Assembly (NCBI GenBank): GCA_963170055.1
Contig: CAUJGJ010000440.1
Coordinates: 34,001 to 98,000, forward strand
From: Halisarca cf. caerulea
Lineage: Eukaryota; Porifera; Demospongiae; Chondrillida; Halisarcidae
Length of the DNA stretch: 64,000 bases
Direction: 5' to 3'
Shown here: positions 1 through 8,560 of the stretch, piece by piece
Numbering within the stretch: position 1 is the first letter of the stretch
Layout: each line of letters begins with the position of its first letter
The notes under the pieces: model-generated
What the model was told of the DNA's origin: nothing
Databases searched by the model: none
What the model saw: the letters and a program-made list of their open reading frames with translations, nothing else
Made by a program: the position numbers and the translations under genes

Positions 1-43
1 GAAGAAGTGACCTGTGTCACTACTCACACAAACACACACAAAC

Positions 44-3000
44 CTCCTTTCAATGCTGATTGGGTAGCATTGTCATGAGTGAGGACATAAGGAGGTCTCT
101 CCTCTACGAACCCATCAGAAAGCTCCTGGTACATCACTGACAATGTGTTAAACTCTGCAAACAATCCAAACTACAGAACAAAGAGCTAGTCATCCAAGAA
201 GATTGATGCATGTCCTTGCAACGCACCCTTGGTAGTATGGTGTTTTCTTCTGTGACCTGCTTTGAACAACCACTACAAACAACTCTCTTTGCCTACAACG
301 GCAGACAAAATCTAACTGTGAATGGGAATGTTCAAGGTTATAACCATCATCATCACCATCATCACCATTACCATCACCATCATCACCATCACCATCATCA
401 CCATCACCATCACCATCACCATCAGCATCCCCATCACCATCAACATCACCATCACCATCACCATCACCATCACCATCAGCATCAGCATCACCATCAACAT
501 CACCATCACCATCACCATCACCATCATCAACACCACCATCATCACAGGGAAGTCACCAGAAAAGAGCAATGCACATCAATGAGTCGATTGCCATTTTGTA
601 GTTAAACACTATTCCCCATATTTATTCATATTCTACTGCTACACTAAAAAGTGTTGCAGCAGCAAAGACTTCACCAAAACCAGTGGAAGCATAGTCTGGC
701 CTGCTACAACCGTCCCACTAACCCCTTCCTCCCCTCTCCCCCCTCTAGCAGGCCAGACTAGTGGAAGCAATGATCTATGGATGAAGTGCATTGCAGCCAC
801 ATTTGCTGAGCTTGCTAGACTTCAAAGCAATAGAAAAACAATTACTACTTTGCACCCAATCAAATTTTCTGTCACCATCGCCACACCTTCACCTCAGCAT
901 AGTGTCATCAACACCATGATCATCATCATCAACACCATGATCATCATCATCACCATCACGCCATGATCATCATCATCATCACCATCATCATCACTATTAT
1001 CAACACCATCACCAATACTATCATCATTGGAAATACCAAATCTACTTACAACTCACTTCATTGATGTCCTGTTTAAGAAGTCTATAGTAGAGCATTCCTC
1101 TGTCATGAACATCCATATCTGATTCCTCATCTGTAGTAACATGGTTGGGAGGTCATGTGCGGGTCATGTGCTGGTCATGTGTAGCAGGTCATGATACATC
1201 TACGTACATACGTATACTGAAATATCAGTATATAATCCAACACTCAATGTGACTTGAAAAAGTGTTGGATTAGGAGGTTGTCAGATTACAGAGTGACTCT
1301 TAGCATATTCTAACCTGGTGATTGTATATACCTCATAAGACAGTCAGATTAAAGAGAATGCTGGATTATAGAGGTGTTGGATTACAGAGGTCTCACTGCT
1401 TTATGGCCTTATGCACGAAAGTCCCCAGAAAATAAAGAGCAGCTCATAAATTGAGTGCTTTATGACACTAAACACAGTTCGTTTTTAACTATTCATGTTC
1501 TATTGCTACTCTAAAATCAATTAGATCTCAGTCCAGCACTCTAGTCCCATTTTCAAACCCAAAAGGCTACTGCAGGTTGTAGCTAGGGTCGGGCTTTTTG
1601 TAGGCACAAAAATGTATGTGGACTATCAGAAACCACATGCCAGCCAACACTGATCCAAGTACAGACCCACAAACCACTTGGGGCTTGATCTTCTGGACTT
1701 CTACCTAAACAATAATTACTACTTCACACCCGATCAAGTTTCCTTTCACTGGTCACAAGCACCTTTACCCAAGCTCATTGTGAAACAGGATTGTTGACAA
1801 TACCACAGGATTGGAAAGTTATATATTTAGATATGCTATTTAATAAATACATAATCAAGAATCCCACTATATGCAATATCTGATACCACATAAAACTGTA
1901 TGTCAAGAAAATTGCAAAATTAAAAATCGCATAGTGTCTATGGTAGTCACAAAACATACTTTTTACTTTGCATAACATATCAATCCTATGGTAAATTCTA
2001 GAAATGGCTCCCACTCTACTGTGCTCTGCTGGGTCACACCCACCACCCACAAGAGACCCTCCTCAAAGCTCTTCACTGGTGAGGTCGACACACCACTACA
2101 GTTCCTTACCAATGGCGTACTCCAGTAATCTTCCTAGTGTCTCCTGACACTCAGGTGGATGCTTGAAGAACAACTTCATCCCAGTAGTCAGGAGTTGGAG
2201 CTTCACCGAGGATGGTTCTTCAGCCACCCTTGATGCCATGGTCTCTAGAGTATAGGGACTGCCTGGTATAAGCTGAGGAGCAAGTGCAGGAGGTCATGAG
2301 GGGGTCACATGACAACACACCACCATAACACTGACATCACCAAACTCTCCAAGGATCCAAATGTAAGCTGCTTTTCCTCTATCAGTCACATCATCTTCAA
2401 CAGACTTTGGGAGCGAAGGAAGAACTACTTCCAACATGCTTTCATAATTCCTAAGGATCTCTAACAGTACACATAGCAAACATAATAGATTTTTTCTAAA
2501 TCTATTTTTTTCTTCAGACTAACTTGTAAATGCAAAGAGTGTTTCAGATGTGATATGCTTCACCTCAAGTGACAGCAGAGAAAGGAGTTTTACGACACAT
2601 GTTTGAGCATGCTCAGGGATCTTGAGTGCCATAGTACCTAGTGCCTCAATGCTCTTCCTCGACACAAGCACATTTACATCGGTAGAATATTCACTACAAA
2701 AGGAACCACACCCGTGTGTACAGAGAAACCACACCCACATGTACACAGGAACCACTCCCACACATACATAGGAACCACTCCCACACGTACATAGGAACTA
2801 CTCACACATGTACACAGGAACCACTCCCGCATGTACATAGGAACCACTCCCACATGTACATAGGAACTACTCACACATGTACACAGGAACCACTCCCGCA
2901 TGTACATAGGAACCACTCCCACATGTACACAGGAACCACTCCCACACATACATAGGAACCACTCCCGCATGTACACAGGAACCACTCACACATGTATATA

Positions 3001-6000
3001 GGAACCACTCCCACACGTACACAGGAACCACTCCCGCATGTACATAGGAACCACTCCCACATGTACATAGGAACTACTCACACATGTACATAGGAACCAC
3101 TCCCGCATGTACATAGGAACCACTCCCACACGTACATAGGAACCACTCCTGCATGTACATAGGAACCACTCCCACATGTACACAGGAACCACTCCCACAT
3201 GTACATAGGAACCACTCCCACACGTACACAGGAACCACTCCCGCATATACATAGGAACCACTCCCACATGTACACAGGAACCATAGGAACCACTCCCACA
3301 TGTACACAGGAACCACTCCCACATGTACATAGGAACCACTCCTACATGTACATAGGAACCACTCCCACACGTACATACATAGGAACCAATCCCACACATA
3401 CATAGGAACCACTCCCACATGTACATAGGAACCACTCCTACATGTACATAGGAACCACTCCCACACGTACGTACATAGGAACCAATCCCACACGTACATA
3501 GGAACCACTCCCACATGTACACAGGAACCACTCCCACATGTACACAGGAACCACTCCCACACATACATAGGAACCACTCCCACACATACGTACATAGGAA
3601 CCACTCCCACACGTACATAGGAACCACTCCCACATATTATACGTACCGTACCCGCTCTAAAAATTCGTCATTCCAATTTTTCGTCAGGCAAAAACAACTG
3701 GTATTTCATTACTCTAATCCAGACGAATACCATGCGCTCTAATTTTTGTCACATTACTCTAAATTTCGTCACTGGCCGGAAGCAATCTAATTATTCGTCA
3801 CAAAGGGGTTTGTTCTTTTGTTTCCATAATTCGTAGTTGCTGTCGTCCATGTTTCAGCTGCGGCAGCCGTTTCTGGTATTTTGAAGGACCTAGTTCCTCT
3901 CGCATGAGTGTTGATGGCTGAATACTGCAGTGATTCTGATTCCGTCTTGTGTACTCCACCTCAAGTTCATACACCAGATGGTTGTTTTTGCACCCCAGAG
4001 CGGGATGATCAGCTTTCGGATCAGCCCTCAGATCATCCCGAATTTTCGCACAGCGACTCTAACGATGTAGAGGATGTCGTAGACCTGTGTGACAGCGATA
4101 CAGAGAATCAGCCCAAGCTGAAAGGTCGGAAAATAACAGATTTTTTTAAGCCTCAAAGCCAGTACACTGGCAAAGATATTCGTTCGTTCGGAGTAAGTCA
4201 GCATCGTTCTCGTCCAAAGAACCCTTCGAAGCAAAGTACAGGCTCTACAGCTGTCATTACTGCGCCAGCCAAATCAAAAGGTAAAAGATCAAACGTGTAC
4301 ACGACCTACACACTAGGAAAGAAATTTGAAGTTTTGGAGTATATCAACGCAGGTCACATGGATACTGATGCTGGTAGGCACTTCGGCATAGCTAGAACCA
4401 CTATTCGGTCATGGAAGGGTATGGAATGTGAGCCGAAACAAAGAATTGCCTCAAAGCTGAAGGGTAAGCATGCAAAGAAGGGTTCTGGACGGCCACTGTC
4501 ATACAGCATTGCACTAGAAGATAAACTGGTGCAGTGGATATTAGAGTCTCGCGATCTACAACTTCCTGTACAAAGGAAGGTGATACAACAAAAAAGAAGT
4601 GGCCTTGATTCAGCCGACGAACCCTGAATTTCGAGCATCTGATGGTTGGCTTCAAAAATTTATGACCCTGAATTCACTTTCATTGCGCAGACACACTTCA
4701 ATCCAGCAGAAGTTACCAGGTGATTTGGAGAAGAAACTGGAAGAATTCATGAGCAGCGTTCAAGCCTTGAGGAAACGTCATGATTTCCCCAGCAATTTGA
4801 TTATCAATATGGATGAAACTCCAATTTTTTTTGACACTCAAGGAGAAAGAACGGTGAACAAGAAAGGTGTTAGGGAAGTTCGTGTGAGAGGAACCACCGG
4901 CGGGAAGAAGTGTGTCACCTTTGTCGTTGCCTGTGCTTCAGATGGCAAAATGCTAAAGCCCATGGTGATTGTAAAGGGGAAAACATCAAAGTCCATCAAG
5001 AATATCCAATACAGCAGTAAGGAAGTTTGCGTTGCACATCAAAACAACGCGTGGATGGATAACAGGCTCATGTGCACATGGATCAAGGAGGTCCTTGTCA
5101 AATATACTAAGCATAAGCATTGTTTGCTTGTCTTTGACAGCTTTCGGGGTCACCTCATGGAGGATGTTAGTACTGCCTTGAACAAAGCCAACGTAACAAC
5201 TGTTGTTATACCAGGTGGTTGTACCAGCAAAGTGCAACCAATAGACGTATGCTTGCATCGCCCCATCAAGGATATGGTCCGAGGACAGTGGGAGGAATAC
5301 ATGCTACAGGCAACTGCCCAATCTAGCTCAATGTCTATACCTTCGCCATCGAAGACAGACATAGTCAATTGGATTGTGCAAGCCAATTCCATGCTCAATA
5401 CACGTGATGATTGTGTAAGGCAATCATTCAAGGTATGTGGCATCAGCAACCTTCTTGATGGCTCAGAGAATGGCATCATCCGCTGTGTGAAAGAGTTGCC
5501 TAATTTCGATATACCGTATGGTTCAGCTGCCCATTCATCTGAAGAGGAAGGAGACATTTTTGCCAGTGATGGTGACGGTGATACTGATGATTCGGAGGGC
5601 GATTCTACTGAATCATGATTCCGAGTGAACTTTAAACTTAATTTGTCAACTAGGCTTGTTCTGTATTGGTTGTGTTAAGCTACATAATGATTAGACCAAT
5701 CAGTATACATATATCTATGTTCTTGTTTTTCGTCATCATTTATTATTTATCCCTTGCATGGTTTTATCTTGTTTAACTTGATAATATTAAGAATAATTGA
5801 CATATAATCTCAAACTATAGCATTTTCACTCAGTCAATAATCTCAATGCATGAAAGCTGCTGCTCCTCAAAGTACTTCTTCAGTTTACGAATATGTTTTC
5901 TCTTTCTACAATACGCTAATTCACACGGTATCTCCATTCCACCGCGTTCTTTGCAATATCTTCTGGTACTTGTCACTTTTCCCATAATGGTGCCATCATG

Positions 6001-7319
6001 TGCCAAGAAGAAGTAAGACACCTTCGAAATTTCACGAGGAAGGTGACCGTGAACCTCATCTTCTGTTGTGCGGGTGATTTTCACAGCATATCTATCGTGT
6101 TCGTTGTCAGTATCTTGTTGACAATTGAATTGTTCATCCAAAACCGGCGTCCAGATATCCTGGTAAACGTGATAGCCACGCACAGCTGTTCGGATCTTCA
6201 ATTCAAAAGAGGACATTTTGACATACCAACACCCAAAATAAAAAAGTGCTCTTAGACTAATGTTTCATCAACATTCTAAAGATTCGTCGAAAAATTCTAT
6301 TTTTTCGTCAGTGGCAGCCATGTTGTTCATTCCTATTCTAATGATACCATATGACGAAATATTAGTGAAACAGTTAGTGACGAATTTTTAGAGCGGATAC
6401 GGTATGTATGTAAAAAGGAACTATACTCAAAGTAAGATGAACATACACAAAACAGCTTAGCAAAATTGACAGTAACATACCCAGTTTCCTCAACGACCTC
6501 CTTAGCAGTTTCTGTGCATACAATTTCTGTCAAAATGTCAATTTTCTTTAACTTCAAATAAGGTGGATCATTGTACCTTTGAGACAAGCAACAATGGTCA
6601 ATGCTACAAGTAGTGATGGTGACAAGCGATAGTGATGCTCGTAATGGTAGCAAGCACTGGTGATGTTTGTGATGGTGATGCTGGTGATGGTGATAAGTGA
6701 TGGTAATGCTGGTGATGGTGATAAGCGATGGTAATGCTGGTGATGGTGATAAGCGATGGTGATGTTGGTGATGTTGGTGACAGTGACAAATGATGATGTG
6801 ATGCTGGTGATGGTGACAAGTGATGGTGATGCTGGTGATTGTGTAAGTAATAGTGATGGTGTTCATTTAGCTGTAATGATGAGAAGGTACCTACCGACAA
6901 AAAAATGATTTGAATTCCTTTTGAAAGAGACTTGGGCTTTTGGCTAGTAGCATCTGCATGTGTTGAAGGCATGTGTAGACCAGCTCTGCACTGTCACTAC
7001 CAAGGAAGGTCAGGAGAGGATCTAGGAAAGCAAATTCAATGAAAACAGACTGATCTGCCAAGAACAACACACAACTAACTTTTCACCCTTTCATGGATGT
7101 CCTCATGCATGTCAAGTGAGTGCTGAGTTAAGTGAAGGAAAAGCCTGACAGCTCCCATCACTACTCCGCTGTTGGCATGACTCAGTCGGTCATCCAACAC
7201 ATTCAACATATCAATCATTTCTTCTTCGTCTGATGGTGTGTACCTCATCAAGACTTCCATCACAGAACACTGACCCCACTCATTGAATTCCTTCAGTCTT
7301 TGAGGAAACTAATTGCATG

Positions 7320-7365
<46 letters not shown>

Positions 7366-7839
7366 GTTCAGAAGGTAGTGTGTAATATTTCTGTTAACAA
7401 CTACACCTCCTTCTGATGCCAATATCTCATTGAGCGTTGCCAAGCAGTTGCAAACAACCTGTACATATGCATGTCAAAGCACATTGACAAGGCAACAAAT
7501 GTCCAGGCTGACCCAGAGTATACAGCACCTGAGGATCTTTATCTCTCAGCATTCGATAGAGAATATCCACCAGATTAAGGCCTGAAGTACCAGACACAGA
7601 GCACCAGAGGTCACTCAGCTAAGTACAGCATAGGGCAAACAAGAACTTACTGGACACAAGCTCTGGAGCAAAATAAAACAGCTTGACACAGCCCATGACA
7701 GCCATCCTACGAACATAAGGACTTCTGTCCTGAAGACCAGCCTTCAAAGGCTCTCTTATGTAGTCTACCAGAGTTGGGATCCTGAGAAGCATAGACAGAA
7801 ACTTGACTAGCATGCATATATGTGTGTCAACACACAAGG

Positions 7840-7909
<70 letters not shown>

Positions 7910-8494
7910 CAATCCACATAAGCTCCTCAATGCTAAGCCCCTTACCACAGGGTTTTGGTCTCCGGCATCTTTTGTGAGTGTATTTATAGTCAGTACGGCG
8001 AGATCAGAGTGGGAATGAGCATAGGTACAGATGTAGTGGTAAACCAATTTCTTTTGAACAAGGTTAGCTGTTGCCCCGGCCTGTGTGTTAAAACGAAGAC
8101 ATTTATAATAATCATTTTGGATAAAGCAGTGTAACCTCGACTAGGGTTAGGTGTAACCCAAGACCCCACGTCTTTCGAAGCCTGAGAGATGGGATCTCTT
8201 ACACAAACTGCACGAATCGTACCATGATCATGTCGCTGAAAAGCTTGGAGACGTCAACACCTATTGTCATATAAGCCATGACCTTTTGAACGGCCTGCAG
8301 GTACTTGCTCCCATCTCTTTGGTTTTCCGGTGAACGCAGAAGTGTCCTAGCAACGAATATCGGATCTTAAACAGTGTCATTCTTAAGTAAATGTTCACAC
8401 AAAACTACCTTAATTCATCCACTTCAGCTTTCTTGTTTGGTATTGAGTGCTTGACCTGTAATCCTGGGGACACCGAATACGTACTGGTCGACAT
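44..8494 (-). CDS. AP4B1: AP-4 complex subunit beta (beta-adaptin), 14 exons found, 3' end outside window
   Basis: AP-4 beta is the large trunk/appendage subunit of the AP-4 coat that sorts cargo at the trans-Golgi network. Exons read by eye on the minus strand: 8494-8409 (ATG at 8494), 8346-8223, 8080-7908, 7781-7651, 7581-7529, 7458-7364, 7297-7080, 7021-6895, 6576-6481, 2693-2524, 2460-2336, 2272-2110, 1130-1057 and 154-44. All have GT-AG borders and the first 13 keep consistent phase, giving 545 codons. Family landmarks are [80 protein letters not shown] and [22 protein letters not shown] and GLALRSL favour AP-4 over AP-1/2 beta. I could not find the exon joining DINE to FNTLS, and the C-terminal appendage is beyond base 1. 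The donor at 1056 has a competitor at 1049 (GTAAGT). The 2694-6480 intron hosts a transposon. Confidence 0.88.
344..545. repeat. CAT/CAC trinucleotide-type microsatellite
   Basis: About 200 bp of CAT, CAC and CAA triplets inside the last visible AP4B1 intron. A smaller related stretch of CAT/CATGAT triplets lies at about 900-1015. Translated on the plus strand it gives a long polyhistidine run, which is an artefact of the repeat. Confidence 0.9.
551..1766. repeat. Two diverged copies of one sequence (about 551-900 and 1420-1766)
   Basis: The two stretches share, in the same order, an AAGTC-CCAGAAAA segment, a TATTCAT-TCTA-TGCTAC-CTAAAA segment and an AATTACTACTT-CACCC-ATCAA segment. This indicates a diverged direct duplication or two copies of an unidentified dispersed repeat in the AP4B1 3' introns. 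Only the left copy carries the 69-bp inverted-repeat insertion. The boundaries are approximate. Confidence 0.55.
692..760. mobile_element. 69-bp MITE with perfect 15-bp TIRs and 9-bp target duplication
   Basis: The ends are TAGTCTGGCCTGCTA (692-706) and its exact reverse complement (746-760). GTGGAAGCA flanks both sides (683-691 and 761-769). The interior is pyrimidine-rich and codes for nothing. A 9-bp duplication suits Mutator-like elements, but the superfamily is an inference from duplication length alone. It sits in an AP4B1 intron. Confidence 0.8.
2697..3643. repeat. 23-bp minisatellite in AP4B1 intron
   Basis: About 40 tandem copies of a unit close to GGAACCACTCCCACATGTAC plus ATA, with C/T and A/G variants and a few 4-bp expansions. 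It starts 4 bp beyond the AP4B1 acceptor at 2694-2695, so on the minus strand the repeat itself supplies the pyrimidine-rich tract. The other end lies directly against the pogo-like transposon. Apparent ORFs across it are repeat artefacts. Confidence 0.93.
3646..3670 (+). repeat. Left terminal inverted repeat of the pogo-like element
   Basis: 25 bp beginning CCGTACCC, preceded by target TA at 3644-3645. It matches the reverse complement of 6378-6402 at 24 of 25 positions. Confidence 0.92.
3908..4627 (+). CDS. pogo-like transposase, N-terminal part (DNA-binding region)
   Basis: 239 codons. Residues 1-90 are acidic and probably disordered. They hold VVDLCDSD (57-64), which resembles a SUMO-interaction motif, and GRKITDFF (73-80), which resembles a PCNA-interacting peptide lacking the leading Q. 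Residues about 130-180 ([13 protein letters not shown]..., [13 protein letters not shown]) look like the first helix-turn-helix of CENP-B/pogo proteins. GSGRPL (193-198) and [12 protein letters not shown] start the second one. The frame ends at 4627, but homology continues in the +1 frame from about 4590, so this is the front half of one transposase. There are several upstream start options (ATG 3908, ATG 3914). Confidence 0.85.
   Translation: MLMAEYCSDSDSVLCTPPQVHTPDGCFCTPERDDQLSDQPSDHPEFSHSDSNDVEDVVDLCDSDTENQPKLKGRKITDFFKPQSQYTGKDIRSFGVSQHRSRPKNPSKQSTGSTAVITAPAKSKGKRSNVYTTYTLGKKFEVLEYINAGHMDTDAGRHFGIARTTIRSWKGMECEPKQRIASKLKGKHAKKGSGRPLSYSIALEDKLVQWILESRDLQLPVQRKVIQQKRSGLDSADEP
4599..5618 (+). 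CDS. pogo-like transposase, catalytic part (DDE/DDD)
   Basis: Open from about 4584; 4599 is GTG, not a credible independent start. The protein resumes exactly where the first frame stops: [14 protein letters not shown] is the usual pogo segment between the helix-turn-helix and the catalytic domain. Counting from 4599, the catalytic acids are D72 (INMDETP), D180 ([10 protein letters not shown]) and D216 ([13 protein letters not shown]), with 35 residues between the last two. GGCTSKVQP precedes the third acid, as is typical. The C-terminus is an acidic tail (EEEGD...[12 protein letters not shown]). The break from the first part is a one-base frame change at a six-A run (4590-4595), so this copy is inactive unless the change is a sequencing error, ribosomal frameshifting or a polymorphism. 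Confidence 0.88.
   Translation: MALIQPTNPEFRASDGWLQKFMTLNSLSLRRHTSIQQKLPGDLEKKLEEFMSSVQALRKRHDFPSNLIINMDETPIFFDTQGERTVNKKGVREVRVRGTTGGKKCVTFVVACASDGKMLKPMVIVKGKTSKSIKNIQYSSKEVCVAHQNNAWMDNRLMCTWIKEVLVKYTKHKHCLLVFDSFRGHLMEDVSTALNKANVTTVVIPGGCTSKVQPIDVCLHRPIKDMVRGQWEEYMLQATAQSSSMSIPSPSKTDIVNWIVQANSMLNTRDDCVRQSFKVCGISNLLDGSENGIIRCVKELPNFDIPYGSAAHSSEEEGDIFASDGDGDTDDSEGDSTES
5830..6216 (-). CDS. HIRAN-domain-like protein carried inside the transposon
   Basis: 128 codons, intact, starting ATG at 6216, convergent with the transposase and ending 211 bp from its stop. About residues 10-105 show a HIRAN-like pattern: [12 protein letters not shown], then a [11 protein letters not shown] block (the family's N-x-x-D-x-x-A-V signature), [10 protein letters not shown] (the G-x-(I/L)-P block), and GGMEIPCEL near the end. 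HIRAN domains bind DNA 3' ends and occur in HLTF-type fork remodellers and as stand-alone proteins. The C-terminal 25 residues are basic then acidic ([16 protein letters not shown]). It lies inside the transposon ends, so it should move with the element. The domain assignment is from memory of the family pattern; a captured host gene fragment is the alternative. Confidence 0.65.
   Translation of the reverse strand: MSSFELKIRTAVRGYHVYQDIWTPVLDEQFNCQQDTDNEHDRYAVKITRTTEDEVHGHLPREISKVSYFFLAHDGTIMGKVTSTRRYCKERGGMEIPCELAYCRKRKHIRKLKKYFEEQQLSCIEIID
6378..6402 (-). repeat. Right terminal inverted repeat of the pogo-like element
   Basis: 25 bp ending GCGGATACGG and followed by target TA (6403-6404). 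It is the near-perfect reverse complement of the left end. Confidence 0.92.
6608..6858. repeat. GGTGAT-rich minisatellite in AP4B1 intron
   Basis: Degenerate tandem GGTGATGGTGATAAGCGAT-type units with GATGCTGGT variants, inside the 6577-6894 intron of AP4B1. Histidine-rich ORFs on the minus strand arise from this repeat. Confidence 0.85.
7321..7363. repeat. (CA)n microsatellite forming most of an AP4B1 intron
   Basis: Pure CA repeat. On the minus strand it reads GTGTGT directly after exon end AACAG at 7364, so the repeat contains the 5' splice site. It makes up about two thirds of the 66-bp intron 7298-7363. Confidence 0.92.
7841..7907. repeat. (CA)n microsatellite at an AP4B1 splice donor
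   Basis: A CA repeat of about 67 bp. On the minus strand the exon ends TTGAG at 7908 and the intron starts GTGTGTGTG, as at the 7364 junction. About half of the intron 7782-7907 is repeat. Confidence 0.92.
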
Positions 8495-8560
8495 ATTCTT
8501 TGAAGGGTAAAACCCTATTCATTATTAGCGATGTCCGTGTGTGGGCAAAACCTGAAGATA
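8495..8560. promoter_or_regulatory. Putative bidirectional promoter of AP4B1 and TMED2
   Basis: The AP4B1 ATG (8494, minus) and the first TMED2 ATG (8531, plus) are 36 bp apart, or 66 bp to the preferred TMED2 ATG at 8561. No TATA box is visible. Both genes must start within this gap or within each other's transcribed region. The shared-promoter role is inferred from geometry only. Confidence 0.55.

Larger units (their letters stand above)
3646..6402 (+). mobile_element. pogo/Tigger-like DNA transposon, 2757 bp, with transposase and extra HIRAN-like gene
   Basis: The ends are 25-bp terminal inverted repeats (3646-3670 and 6378-6402) that differ at one position and share CCGCTCTAAAAATTCGTCA. 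Each is flanked by TA, the target duplication of the Tc1/mariner/pogo superfamily. Inside are a CENP-B/pogo-type transposase on the plus strand, split into two frames, and a convergent 128-codon ORF on the minus strand. Short ATTCGTCA/TTCGTCA motifs recur inside both ends and may be sub-terminal transposase sites. The element sits in the 2694-6480 intron of AP4B1 in antisense orientation. The nearly identical TIRs suggest fairly recent insertion. Confidence 0.92.

Noticed and set aside
210..605. Polyhistidine ORF of 131 codons
   Set aside because: It is a translation of the CAT/CAC microsatellite, with no splice or start support, within an AP4B1 intron.
3908..4627. Host CENP-B or jerky-type domesticated gene
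   Set aside because: Flanking TIRs with TA duplications and the frameshift show an ordinary transposon copy rather than a domesticated gene.
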